DNA from: Erythrobacter insulae
Lineage (GTDB): Bacteria; Pseudomonadota; Alphaproteobacteria; Sphingomonadales; Sphingomonadaceae
Length of the DNA: 64,000 bases
Direction of reading: 5' to 3'
Assembly: GCF_007004095.1 (NCBI RefSeq)
Contig: NZ_VHJK01000001.1
Span: 1,120,501 to 1,184,500 of the forward strand
Shown here: positions 35,174 through 43,576 of the stretch, one piece after another
Layout of the letters: every line of letters starts with the position of its first letter
How positions within the stretch are numbered: the stretch's first letter is position 1
Program-made: the position numbers and the translations under genes
Notes under the pieces: model-generated
Told to the model about the DNA's origin: nothing
The model's input: the letters and a program-made list of their open reading frames with translations, nothing else
The model's database searches: none

Positions 35174-35802
35174 CCGCATTGATTGAGACCGAGGAACAGG
35201 CCCGCGATTATGTCCGGCGGATGGTTGATCAGGCTGCTTATGACCGCCTTGTACGGTTTTCAGAACTGCTGCTCGCTGAGAACCAGCGTCAAAATCTGAT
35301 CAGCAAGCCATCCGAAGCGCAAATTTGGCAGCGTCATTTTGCCGATAGCGCCCAGCTATTAGAGCATGTTTCACGTGAAACACTTGGCAAAGGGTCAGAT
35401 CCATGGCTCGATCTCGGCACGGGTGCCGGCCCACCTGGCCTCATAATCGCGGTACTCATGCCCGACATGCCCATGAAACTGGTGGAGTCGCGCGCGCGCC
35501 GCGTGGAATTCCTTCAGGCCTGCGTTGATGATTTGGGCTTGGAAAACTGCGAAGTCCTTGGCGATCGGTTGGAGCGTATTGCGCCGTTCCCTGCCAGTGT
35601 CATTTCGGCACGCGCATTCGCTCCGTTGGACAAGCTTCTGCACTTATCCGCACCCTTCTCCACAAAGGCAACGCGCTACCTCTTGCCCAAAGGCCGGTCA
35701 GCGGCGCACGAATTGAATCAGCAAAAAAGTTCGATTCGAAAGATGTTCCACGTGGAACAATCGTTGACCGATCGCGACGCAGGCATCATCGTAAGCGCCT
35801 GA
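35170..35802 (+). CDS. rsmG: 16S rRNA m7G527 methyltransferase RsmG
   Basis: AdoMet-dependent methyltransferase of the 16S rRNA. 210 residues: [37 protein letters not shown] (AdoMet-binding), [13 protein letters not shown] and [14 protein letters not shown]. It carries two parS sites within its coding sequence (35367-35382 and 35744-35759), the second encoding the C-terminal MFHVEQ segment. Translationally coupled to mnmG; parA begins 56 bp later. Confidence 0.95.
   Translation: MTALIETEEQARDYVRRMVDQAAYDRLVRFSELLLAENQRQNLISKPSEAQIWQRHFADSAQLLEHVSRETLGKGSDPWLDLGTGAGPPGLIIAVLMPDMPMKLVESRARRVEFLQACVDDLGLENCEVLGDRLERIAPFPASVISARAFAPLDKLLHLSAPFSTKATRYLLPKGRSAAHELNQQKSSIRKMFHVEQSLTDRDAGIIVSA
35367..35382. 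other. parS: parS centromere site 3, inside rsmG
   Basis: TGTTTCACGTGAAACA, a perfect 16-bp palindrome and exact match to the classic parS. In frame it encodes the HVSRET segment of RsmG. Confidence 0.92.
35744..35759. other. parS: parS centromere site 4, in the 3' end of rsmG
   Basis: TGTTCCACGTGGAACA, a perfect 16-bp palindrome matching TGTTNCACGTGNAACA. In frame it encodes Phe-His-Val-Glu-Gln after Met. It lies 99 bp before the parA start. Confidence 0.92.
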
Positions 35803-35857
35803 GACTGCGATTTGCGCTCAAATTTGCGCATTACGGGTGAAAAAAGGTGAAGAATCC

Positions 35858-36634
35858 ATGCTGACAATAGCAATTGCGAACCAAAAGGGCGGGGTGGGCA
35901 AAACCACCACTGCCATCAACATGGCTACCGCGATGGCTGCGACCGGATGGCGCACCATGCTTATCGATCTCGACCCGCAAGGCAATGCATCCACCGGTAT
36001 GGGGGTCAGTTCAGCATCACGTGGGCTTTCGAGCTACGACCTGCTTGTCGATGAGACGCCGCTGGCCGATACTCTTGTCGGTACTACTATCCCCGGGTTG
36101 GACCTGGTCCCGGCCACACAGGATCTGAGCGGTGCGGAGGTCGAGCTGGTTTCTGTTGAAGAACGCACCGCGCGTTTGCGGCGTGCTTTGGAAAATCACA
36201 CGGGCCACGATGTCTGCTTCATTGATTGCCCGCCATCGCTTGGGCTTTTGACGCTAAACGCGCTTTGCGCGGCTGATACCCTGCTGGTGCCGCTCCAATG
36301 CGAATTTTTCGCCTTGGAGGGGCTTAGCCAGTTGCTCCAAACGGTGGAACAGGTCCAGCAGCGCTTCAATCCTTCACTCGATATCATCGGTGTTGCGCTG
36401 ACCATGTATGATCGCCGCAACCGTTTGACTGATCAGGTATCCGACGATGTCCGCGATTGCCTTGGCAATCTGGTGTTCGAAACCGTGATACCGCGCAATG
36501 TGCGCCTATCCGAAGCACCAAGTCACGGTTTACCAGCGCTCGTCTATGATCATTCCTGCACCGGTAGCCGGGCCTATATCGCTTTGGCCCGTGAATTGAT
36601 CGGTCGCTTTCCGCCCGAAAGGAAAGCGGCATGA
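35858..36634 (+). CDS. parA: Chromosome partitioning ATPase ParA
   Basis: Nucleoid-binding ATPase that moves ParB-parS complexes. 258 residues from MLTIAIANQKGGVGKTTTAINMA with the deviant Walker A KGGVGKTT. Walker A' LIDLDPQGN and Walker B CFIDCPPSLGLL follow. The start seven codons upstream (GTG) is less likely because AAAGGTGAAG there serves as ribosome-binding site. Overlaps parB by 4 bp. Small type (no N-terminal HTH), as in chromosomal ParA/Soj. Confidence 0.97.
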   Translation: MLTIAIANQKGGVGKTTTAINMATAMAATGWRTMLIDLDPQGNASTGMGVSSASRGLSSYDLLVDETPLADTLVGTTIPGLDLVPATQDLSGAEVELVSVEERTARLRRALENHTGHDVCFIDCPPSLGLLTLNALCAADTLLVPLQCEFFALEGLSQLLQTVEQVQQRFNPSLDIIGVALTMYDRRNRLTDQVSDDVRDCLGNLVFETVIPRNVRLSEAPSHGLPALVYDHSCTGSRAYIALARELIGRFPPERKAA

Positions 36635-37611
36635 GCAAGAGCAGCGAACGAATCCGTTTTTCCGTCCCTCAGCGCAGCCAGGCGGATAAGAAGAAGAAAC
36701 TTGGCAAGGGCCTTGGCGCATTATTGGGTGAGACCAAGCGCGAAGAGCCACTTGTGCGTAATGAGGTAACCGGGGAGCCGGTTGGCCAAGGTTTTGCGTC
36801 GGATTCGGCCCTTCAGGCGTTGCCAATAGCGTCGATTAAGCCGCTGCCGGGAAACCCGCGCAAACATTTCGATCAGGATGCTTTGGAAGAACTCGCCGCA
36901 TCAATCGCGAAACGAGGGGTGATTCAGCCCATTATCGTGCGCCCGCGCGGGTCGGGGAAATATGAACTGGTTGCCGGTGAGCGGCGTTGGCGCGCTGCTC
37001 AAAAGGCCCGCCTGCACGAAATTCCCGCTTTGGTTCGGGAACTTGATGATCGCGAAGTGATGGCTCTGGCCCTTATTGAGAACCTTCAACGTGAAGACCT
37101 GAATCCGGTCGAGGAAGCGCGCGCTTATCAAAGGCTTGCCGATGATGAGGGCATGACGCAGGCTGAAATTGCCCGAATGGTCGAAAAATCACGCAGCCAT
37201 GTCGCCAATACACAGCGTTTGCTCAATTTACCGGAAAATGTGCTTGATCTTGTCGAGGGCGGTAAGCTCTCCATGGGCCATGCCCGCGCATTGATCGGAC
37301 ATGACGATGCATCAACGCTCGCGGCAAAGGCTGTGAACGACAATCTTTCCGTTCGCCAGATTGAAAAGCTGGTCCGTCAAATGGCTCAGAAAGCCAGCCC
37401 AAATGGGGCAGGTGCGGTGCCCACTCCGCAAGGCGATCCGGCTGCGAACGCCGATATCGTGGCGGTCCAAAACCATCTGGAGGAGTTTTTGGGAATGCCG
37501 GTGCGGATTCAATCCGATGCGGACCCAAGAACCGGCTCTATTTCCATTCGGTATGCGTCGCTGGATCAACTTGATCTGGTTTGCCAACGTCTGACCGGCG
37601 GTGAGTTCTAG
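36631..37611 (+). CDS. parB: Chromosome partitioning protein ParB
   Basis: CTP-dependent DNA clamp loading at parS. 326 residues: N-terminal LGKGLGALLGE (ParA-stimulating), box I/II with IASIKPLPGNPRKHFD and ELVAGERRWRAAQ (CTP/GxxR region), HTH MTQAEIARMVEKSRSHVANTQRLLN, and a C-terminal dimer domain ending RLTGGEF. Four parS sites lie within 4.2 kb upstream. Coupled to parA. Confidence 0.97.
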   Translation: MSKSSERIRFSVPQRSQADKKKKLGKGLGALLGETKREEPLVRNEVTGEPVGQGFASDSALQALPIASIKPLPGNPRKHFDQDALEELAASIAKRGVIQPIIVRPRGSGKYELVAGERRWRAAQKARLHEIPALVRELDDREVMALALIENLQREDLNPVEEARAYQRLADDEGMTQAEIARMVEKSRSHVANTQRLLNLPENVLDLVEGGKLSMGHARALIGHDDASTLAAKAVNDNLSVRQIEKLVRQMAQKASPNGAGAVPTPQGDPAANADIVAVQNHLEEFLGMPVRIQSDADPRTGSISIRYASLDQLDLVCQRLTGGEF

Positions 37612-37674
37612 AAAGTTGTCTTTTCAGTAAGGCTCTGAATTCAATAGATTTAAGAGCTTACAAAGACAAAAAAC

Positions 37675-37713
37675 AAGCCCCAGAAGTTGCGCAGTGCGAC
37701 TTCCGGGGCTTTT
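37675..37713. terminator. Bidirectional terminator between parB and the glycine-zipper gene
   Basis: Arms AAGCCCCAGAAGT (37675-37687) and ACTTCCGGGGCTT (37699-37711) pair over 13 positions with one mismatch, with a GC-rich 11-nt loop. T-tracts occur on both strands: four T on the plus side and a six-T run on the minus side just beyond. Confidence 0.85.
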
Positions 37714-37720
37714 GAATGGG

Positions 37721-38659
37721 TTACTGCTTGATCATTTTTACAGGACGCGGTGCAGGTGCAGGCGTCACGCGAACAGGTTGCTGTTTGATCATCTTGATCG
37801 GGCGCGGTGCGGGCGCTGGACGATCAATCTGACGCACCGCTCCGGGCACCTCGTAGGTTTCTTCGCGCACAGTCTCGCGCACAATTACGCGTTGTTGCTC
37901 CTCATAACGCACCGGCACATACACGATCTGCTGCGGCGGCGCGTAATTGTAAGAATAGCTGGGCGCATAGCCGTATTGCACCGGAGCTGCGTAGGCGGGG
38001 TATCCAAAAGAATAAACCGGCGCCTGGACTGCTGGTGCGGGGATCGCCCGTGTCGCAAAGCGGGGCTGTCCCTGGCCGTATTGCGATAGGTAGCTGTCGA
38101 GCGCAGCAGCGCAATCATACCGGTCGCCTTTTTTCCCGCCGCCAATCAACTGGCCAAGCAAGAGGCCGCCCAATGCGCCAACACCGCCGCCGATCAGGGT
38201 TCCACCAAGGCGTTCCCCCGCGCCGGCAACCCGGTTCCCGATGATCCCCCCGCTAATCGCGCCAAGGAGGCTGCCGATAATGCCGCCTTTTTCTTTTTCC
38301 CTGCGGCCGTCTGTGCGGCGTTCGCATTCCTGGATCCATTGATCGCGTTCGAACACAGCAGCACCGGGTGCCTGCGCGTAAGCATATGCCGGCGCAGAAT
38401 CGTAATAGGTGCGTTCATCGTAGTATTGATCGCTCGGAGATGCTGAACCTTCGATCCGGCGAGTGCGGACAATTGTTTCGACCCCGTCCGGCCCGACAGA
38501 TGTGTCACCGCCATCCTGCACCACCGGTCCCGACCGGTATTGCTCCGGCAGATTTGTGATATCTGCGTCGCTCAATTGCGCCAGTGCCGGGCTGGCCATG
38601 GTGAGCGCAGATGCGGAAAGCGCGATTGTAGAAAAGGTGCGGATCGTACGAGACATCAA
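37721..38659 (-). CDS. Glycine-zipper 2TM secreted/envelope protein
   Basis: 312 residues. Signal peptide ALTMASPALAQ; a Tyr/Ala-rich stretch; then a glycine-zipper pair GGIIGSLLGAISGGIIGNRV and LGGTLIGGGVGALGGLLLG (about 125-165), the type seen in SlyB/Rickettsia 17-kDa proteins; a Tyr/Pro/Ala-rich disordered part; and a C-terminal duplicated segment PAPAPRPIKMIKQ / PAPAPRPVKMIKQ. It is probably associated with the outer membrane. Monocistronic with its own terminator. Function unknown. Confidence 0.8.
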   Translation of the reverse strand: MMSRTIRTFSTIALSASALTMASPALAQLSDADITNLPEQYRSGPVVQDGGDTSVGPDGVETIVRTRRIEGSASPSDQYYDERTYYDSAPAYAYAQAPGAAVFERDQWIQECERRTDGRREKEKGGIIGSLLGAISGGIIGNRVAGAGERLGGTLIGGGVGALGGLLLGQLIGGGKKGDRYDCAAALDSYLSQYGQGQPRFATRAIPAPAVQAPVYSFGYPAYAAPVQYGYAPSYSYNYAPPQQIVYVPVRYEEQQRVIVRETVREETYEVPGAVRQIDRPAPAPRPIKMIKQQPVRVTPAPAPRPVKMIKQ

Positions 38660-38806
38660 TAAATTCCCCTGAGTGAGCTACACGCGGTGGACGCGCGCAG
38701 GTAAACTTGGTTAGCCAAATGTTTACCACTCAGACCCGTCAATGCCCAAGCGCCCAATGGCGCCTTGTCTCGTTTCGGGGCGATTGGTGCCCGATTTTCA
38801 AAAGGG

Positions 38807-39304
38807 TCAGACCCGGCCGCTGAGCAGACTAGCCAGTTTTTCCAGTCCAATTGCGTCTTCCGCTGTAAATCGGCCCGGTTCCGGGCTGTCGAGATCGATC
38901 ACAGCGATAGTCCTGCCATCGCGTAATACCGGCACAACCAATTCGGATCGGCTGGCCGCATCGCAGGCAATATGCCCGGGAAATGCATGGACATCATCGA
39001 CCCGCTGGACCTTGCCAGATGATGCGGCGGCACCGCATACGCCTTTATCCATGGGGATGCGGATACAGGCCGGACGCCCGACAAACGGGCCGAGGATCAA
39101 TTCATCCTGCCCCGTTTTGCCCGCACCGACACGGTAGAAACCTGCCCAGTTCAAATCGGGCAGGAATTCCCACATCAGCGCCGCGACATTGGCCATATTG
39201 GCCACAGCATCGGGTTCATCGCTGGTCAGTGCGTCTGCGGCATCGCACAATTGCCGGTATCTTTCGCCTGTCTCAAGGCTGTCATCGGGTTTGAAATCGT
39301 ACAT
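38807..39304 (-). CDS. msrC: Free methionine-(R)-sulfoxide reductase (GAF domain)
   Basis: GAF-fold enzyme reducing free Met-R-O. 165 residues; the three redox cysteines C80, C90 and C114 have the spacing of E. coli fRMsr (C84, C94, C118), in RPACIRIPMDKGVCGAA and HIACDAASRSELVVPV. The substrate-pocket Glu/Asp motif VIDLDSPEPGRF follows. Cytosolic. Divergent from the sugar dehydrogenase gene 62 bp away. Confidence 0.92.
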   Translation of the reverse strand: MYDFKPDDSLETGERYRQLCDAADALTSDEPDAVANMANVAALMWEFLPDLNWAGFYRVGAGKTGQDELILGPFVGRPACIRIPMDKGVCGAAASSGKVQRVDDVHAFPGHIACDAASRSELVVPVLRDGRTIAVIDLDSPEPGRFTAEDAIGLEKLASLLSGRV

Positions 39305-39366
39305 TCGGCTTCCTTGGGAGTGTTCGAGTGTTGCCGCAAGCGGTTTGCGGCTCTATTTCACCCCAC

Positions 39367-40851
39367 ATGGCTATTCTTCGCAAACTCGCAATCGCGCTTC
39401 TCGTCCTGACCTTGATCATCGGCGTGGCTCTGTTCTTTCTCACCCGCGGCGACACCGCCGAAATGTCCGTAGACGAAGTTGCCGGAACCGAGCCAATTCT
39501 CGCAGAACCTCAGGCTGAAGATTTTCCGACTGTACAGATTGCCAAACCGGTGGGCTGGGCCGACGGCGAATTGCCTGAACCCGGCGAAGGGCTGTCCGTC
39601 AATCGGTTTGCCGAGGGGCTTGAGCACCCGCGCGTTCTGTATGCGCTGCCCAATGGCGATGTCCTTGTTACGCTGACCCGCGCGCCGAAAACCGAAGGCG
39701 ATGGCGAGGGGGGCATTATGGCGACCCTGCGCGGTTGGGTGGCATCGTATCTATTCAGCGAAGCGGGCGCGAGCGGCGAAAGCCCCAATCAAATTGTCCT
39801 TTTGCGCGATGAAGATGGCGATGGTGCTGCCGAAAAGCAGGTTGTGATCCGCGAAGAAGGCCTCGATTCGCCGTCTGGTATGAGCTGGCGCGATGGCACG
39901 CTGTATGTTGCCAACCATAACGCCGTGCTGGCGTTCGATTATGAACTGGGTAGCGAAACTGTCAGCGGAAAGGGGCTCAAGCTCATGGATTTGCCAGCAG
40001 GCGGCGGACACTGGATGCGCAACATGGAGATCCACCCAGAGAAAAACGTGCTGTATGTCGCAGTCGGATCAGTCAGCAATATCGGCGAAAGCGGAATGGC
40101 TGTCGAAGAAGGCCGCGCGATGATTTGGGAATACGATCTTGAATCAGGAAGTCCGCGGCAGTTCGCCGTCGGGTTGCGCAATCCGAACGGCCTCGATTTC
40201 AGCCCTTGGTCGGGCGAGCTTTGGACCACCGTGAATGAACGCGATATGCTGGGGTCGGACCTCGTGCCTGATTATCTTACCAATGTGCCGATCGGCGCGC
40301 AGTATGGTTGGCCATGGCTCTATTACAAAGAAAATATCGATCGCCGGGTAAAGACGCCTATGCCGGCATATCTTATGGAATATACTCGCAATCCTGAATT
40401 TGCGCTTGGCCCGCATGTCGCTGCTCTTGGGTTGGTATTCACCAAAGAAGGGCACCGCATGGGCAATAAAATGGCCAGCGGCGCCTTTATTGCGCGCCAC
40501 GGATCATGGAACCGCAAACCGCCATCGGGATATGATGTCGTCTATGTGGAGTTTGATGCTCTTGGCAATCCGATTGGCAAACCGGTTACTGTTCTCGGCG
40601 GGTTCCTGAATGACGATGGCACCACCAAAGGCCGCCCGACATGGGTGGAGTGGGCCTCTGACGGATCGCTGCTTGTATCGGATGATACCGCCGGAATTAT
40701 CTGGCGTGCTGTTGCGCCGGATGCAGATGCGGGTGAAGGGATCGTACAGATATCAGGGAAATCTTTGCCGCCGCAGCGCGAATTGCGTGATCCACGCGCC
40801 AGTTTCGAAGAAGATTACCTGCGTCGTCAGGCCGGACAGGCCATCGAGTAA
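39367..40851 (+). CDS. Membrane-anchored PQQ-type sugar (sorbosone) dehydrogenase
   Basis: 494 residues from MAILRKLAIALLVLTLIIGVAL, whose hydrophobic segment anchors the protein and places the rest in the periplasm. The body is a six-bladed propeller of the GDH/sorbosone dehydrogenase family: RFAEGLEHPRVLYALPNGDVL, WRDGTLYVANHNAVLAF, VGLRNPNGLDFSPWSGELW and GAFIARHGSWNRKPPSGYDV. The cofactor may be PQQ; no pqq genes are in the window. Substrate unknown. Confidence 0.82.
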   Translation: MAILRKLAIALLVLTLIIGVALFFLTRGDTAEMSVDEVAGTEPILAEPQAEDFPTVQIAKPVGWADGELPEPGEGLSVNRFAEGLEHPRVLYALPNGDVLVTLTRAPKTEGDGEGGIMATLRGWVASYLFSEAGASGESPNQIVLLRDEDGDGAAEKQVVIREEGLDSPSGMSWRDGTLYVANHNAVLAFDYELGSETVSGKGLKLMDLPAGGGHWMRNMEIHPEKNVLYVAVGSVSNIGESGMAVEEGRAMIWEYDLESGSPRQFAVGLRNPNGLDFSPWSGELWTTVNERDMLGSDLVPDYLTNVPIGAQYGWPWLYYKENIDRRVKTPMPAYLMEYTRNPEFALGPHVAALGLVFTKEGHRMGNKMASGAFIARHGSWNRKPPSGYDVVYVEFDALGNPIGKPVTVLGGFLNDDGTTKGRPTWVEWASDGSLLVSDDTAGIIWRAVAPDADAGEGIVQISGKSLPPQRELRDPRASFEEDYLRRQAGQAIE

Positions 40852-40882
40852 CCCTTTGGGGGCGCACGCAGGTAAGGGGATA

Positions 40883-41728
40883 TTATCGCACGGTTTTTCC
40901 GGCCTTGCCGGCGAGATCGACGACATATTGCCACGCTGCGCGACCTGACCTTTGACCGCGTCCCATAGCCCAGGCGAGCGCGTCTTCCTCGGCAAAACTG
41001 AGGCCGAGCGGATCGGCATAGGCCCGGACAATGCTGATATAATCTTGCTTTCCGCATGGATGAAATCCCACCGACAATCCGAACCTGTCGGCCAACGCCA
41101 GCTTATCATCGATCGCATCGCGCATGTTCAGCGCGCTATCACCGCTATCGGGGTCCTGTTCTTTTGCCTGTCGGGCGAGGATCGCTCTGCGGTTTGAAGT
41201 TACCGCCAATCGGCAATTGGCAGAGCGCGCTTCAACCCCGCCTTCGAGCCAGCTGCGCAATCGGCGCGGGCCGACGGTGTCATCTTCGGCAAAGCCAAGA
41301 TCGTCGATAAAAATCACAAACTGTCTTTTCACGGGCGAAAGCGCGTCAAACAGCTGCGGCAAAGAAGACAACGCATCGGGTGCAACCTGAACCAGGCCGA
41401 GGGCCATGGGCGCTTCAACCTGAACCTGTTTTACCACGCCGCGCAAAAGGGCTGATTTTCCCATCCCGCGCGCGCCCCACAACAACATGTCGTGCGCGGC
41501 ATATCCCCGGGCAAGCCGGTGGATGTTATCATAGACAAGGCTTTTTTGCGGATCGATTGCCTGCAATTGATCAAGGCGCGGCGCTTCGATCGCAGACAAT
41601 CTGCGCGCTGATTGTCCATCCCAGACATAGGCCGGGTGCGTTTGCCAATCGGCCGCCGCCGCGGGCGCAGGGGCGAGCCTTTCCAAAGCCCGCGCTATCC
41701 GTTCAAGAGGATCTGTGGGATCACTCAC
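40883..41728 (-). CDS. DUF815 family AAA+ ATPase
   Basis: 281 residues. Walker A LLWGARGMGKSALLRGV, Walker B FVIFIDDLGF, sensor-like LAVTSNRRAI; the N-terminal part, RIARALERLAPAPAAA, precedes the ATPase core. The DUF815 family is common in proteobacteria and of unknown function. It lies 13 bp downstream of the acyl-CoA dehydrogenase gene on the same strand and may be co-transcribed. Confidence 0.88.
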   Translation of the reverse strand: MSDPTDPLERIARALERLAPAPAAAADWQTHPAYVWDGQSARRLSAIEAPRLDQLQAIDPQKSLVYDNIHRLARGYAAHDMLLWGARGMGKSALLRGVVKQVQVEAPMALGLVQVAPDALSSLPQLFDALSPVKRQFVIFIDDLGFAEDDTVGPRRLRSWLEGGVEARSANCRLAVTSNRRAILARQAKEQDPDSGDSALNMRDAIDDKLALADRFGLSVGFHPCGKQDYISIVRAYADPLGLSFAEEDALAWAMGRGQRSGRAAWQYVVDLAGKAGKTVR

Positions 41729-41741
41729 CAGAGTTTCGCAC

Positions 41742-43484
41742 TCAACCGGCGAGGCTGGAGCTGGGGATGGAGTAAAGCAGATCTGATCCGCCGATTGCTC
41801 CGGCTTTCAGGCCGTGGGCCTCCGGTACAATCCGGTCGATGAAGAACCGCGCCGTAACCGGCTTTGTTTCTGCCAGCGAAGGCGCTGCGCCGCCGGCCAC
41901 CGCTTTGACCTGTTTCATCAATTGCCACCCCGCCACGGCCACTGCGGCCATAGTGCAAAACGGGACGCTACCGGCGAGCCGATCATCGAGGCTGGCTTCG
42001 TCACGCATCCAGCGGGCGATATGCGCGCAATCTGTTGCCAGCGCGGCAAGCGTTGTTTCATCGGCGGCATCGCGCGCGATCTCTTCAAACAGGCCAATCA
42101 TCGCCTCTCCGCCTTCAAGGCCGAGCTTGCGCGTCACCAGATCGGCCGCCTGAATACCGTTGGTGCCTTCATAAATCGGGGCAATGCGCGAATCACGCCA
42201 ATGCTGTGCTGCACCGGTTTCTTCAACGAACCCCATACCGCCGTGAATCTGAATTCCGATCCCAGCAACTTCGACACCGATATCAGTGCCCCATGCTTTG
42301 AGCAGCGGGACGAGGATTTCGGCGCGGTTTCTGGCATCGGTATTGCCAATCGTTCCGCGGTCTACCTGACCGGCGCAATAATACAGGAGCGCACGCGAGC
42401 CTTCGGTAAGCGCTTTCATCCGCAGGATCATACGCCGCACATCGGGGTGCTCGATAATCGCCACGGGGTTCTTGTCGGGTGATCCGGCGCGTGCGGACTG
42501 GACCCGGTCCGCAGCGTAAGCCACCGCTTGCTGGGTTGCCCGTTCCGCGATCTGGCTGCCTTGGTTGCCGACATTGATGCGTGCATTGTTCATCATCGTG
42601 AACATGGCCATCAACCCGCGATTGGGCTCGCCCACGATTTCTCCGATGCATTCGCCATTATCGCCATAGCTCATGACACAAGTGGGCGATGCGTTGATGC
42701 CCAGCTTGTGTTCAAGGCTGACGCAGCGCAGATCGTTGCGATTGCCCAGCGAACCATCGTCATTCACGTGATATTTGGGAACAACGAGCAAAGAAATCCC
42801 GCGTGACCCTTCTGGTGCATCAGGCAAACGCGCGAGTACCAGGTGGATGATGTTTTCAGCCAGCTCGTGCTCACCCCAGGTGATGTAGATCTTTTGGCCG
42901 GTGATGCGGTATTTGCCCGCATGTTCGCCGTCTTCGATCGGGACGGCAGTGGATCGCAATGCGCCCACATCGCTGCCTGCGGCGGGCTCTGTCAGGTTCA
43001 TTGTGCCCGACCATTTGCCGCTGACCAGATCGGGGAGATACTTTGCCTGCTGATCTTTGCTGCCGTGATGCTCCAACGCTTCGATCGAACCCACAGACAG
43101 CATCGGCAGAAGGCAAAATGCCATATTTGCCGCACCAAGATTTTCGAGCACGTTGCAGGACAGCGTAAAGGGCAGGCCCTGCCCCCCATGCGCTTCGGGA
43201 GAGGCAATCGCATTCCATCCCTGCTCGACATAGGAATCGTAGGCTTCTTTGAAACCGTCGGGCAATCGCACAACACCATTTTCCAGTTTCGCCCCCTCAA
43301 GATCGCCGATCCGGTTAAGCGGGGCAAATTCGCCCGCCGCAAACTGGCCCACACCATCAACGATTGCTTCGACCAAGTCGGGTTCCGCATGGGCGAATTT
43401 CTCAGAAGCTGCGATTTCTTCGATCCCTGCATTCACACGGATGGCGAGCAGCTGGTCTTGGGTGGGGGGCGTATAAGGGGTCAC
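41742..43484 (-). CDS. Acyl-CoA dehydrogenase with C-terminal extension
   Basis: 580-residue FAD enzyme of the large (FadE/DmdC-like) group. Motifs: TMNLTEPAAGSDVGALRS (flavin contact), KIYITWGEHEL, IAERATQQAVAYAADRVQSA, the helix IQIHGGMGFVEETGAAQHW, and the catalytic-Glu segment PIYEGTNGIQAADLV. An approximately 130-residue extra C-terminal domain follows. It dehydrogenates an acyl-CoA; chain type is not known, and 3-methylmercaptopropionyl-CoA is one possibility. Adjacent to DUF815. Confidence 0.92.
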   Translation of the reverse strand: MTPYTPPTQDQLLAIRVNAGIEEIAASEKFAHAEPDLVEAIVDGVGQFAAGEFAPLNRIGDLEGAKLENGVVRLPDGFKEAYDSYVEQGWNAIASPEAHGGQGLPFTLSCNVLENLGAANMAFCLLPMLSVGSIEALEHHGSKDQQAKYLPDLVSGKWSGTMNLTEPAAGSDVGALRSTAVPIEDGEHAGKYRITGQKIYITWGEHELAENIIHLVLARLPDAPEGSRGISLLVVPKYHVNDDGSLGNRNDLRCVSLEHKLGINASPTCVMSYGDNGECIGEIVGEPNRGLMAMFTMMNNARINVGNQGSQIAERATQQAVAYAADRVQSARAGSPDKNPVAIIEHPDVRRMILRMKALTEGSRALLYYCAGQVDRGTIGNTDARNRAEILVPLLKAWGTDIGVEVAGIGIQIHGGMGFVEETGAAQHWRDSRIAPIYEGTNGIQAADLVTRKLGLEGGEAMIGLFEEIARDAADETTLAALATDCAHIARWMRDEASLDDRLAGSVPFCTMAAVAVAGWQLMKQVKAVAGGAAPSLAETKPVTARFFIDRIVPEAHGLKAGAIGGSDLLYSIPSSSLAG

Positions 43485-43576
43485 GGGCGGGTATCGTCCT
43501 GTTTTGGGCGGTGCGAATATATCGGAAAAGCGCGTTTCGCTTGGCAGCGCTTCGTCAAGAATATAGCGACGATCCT

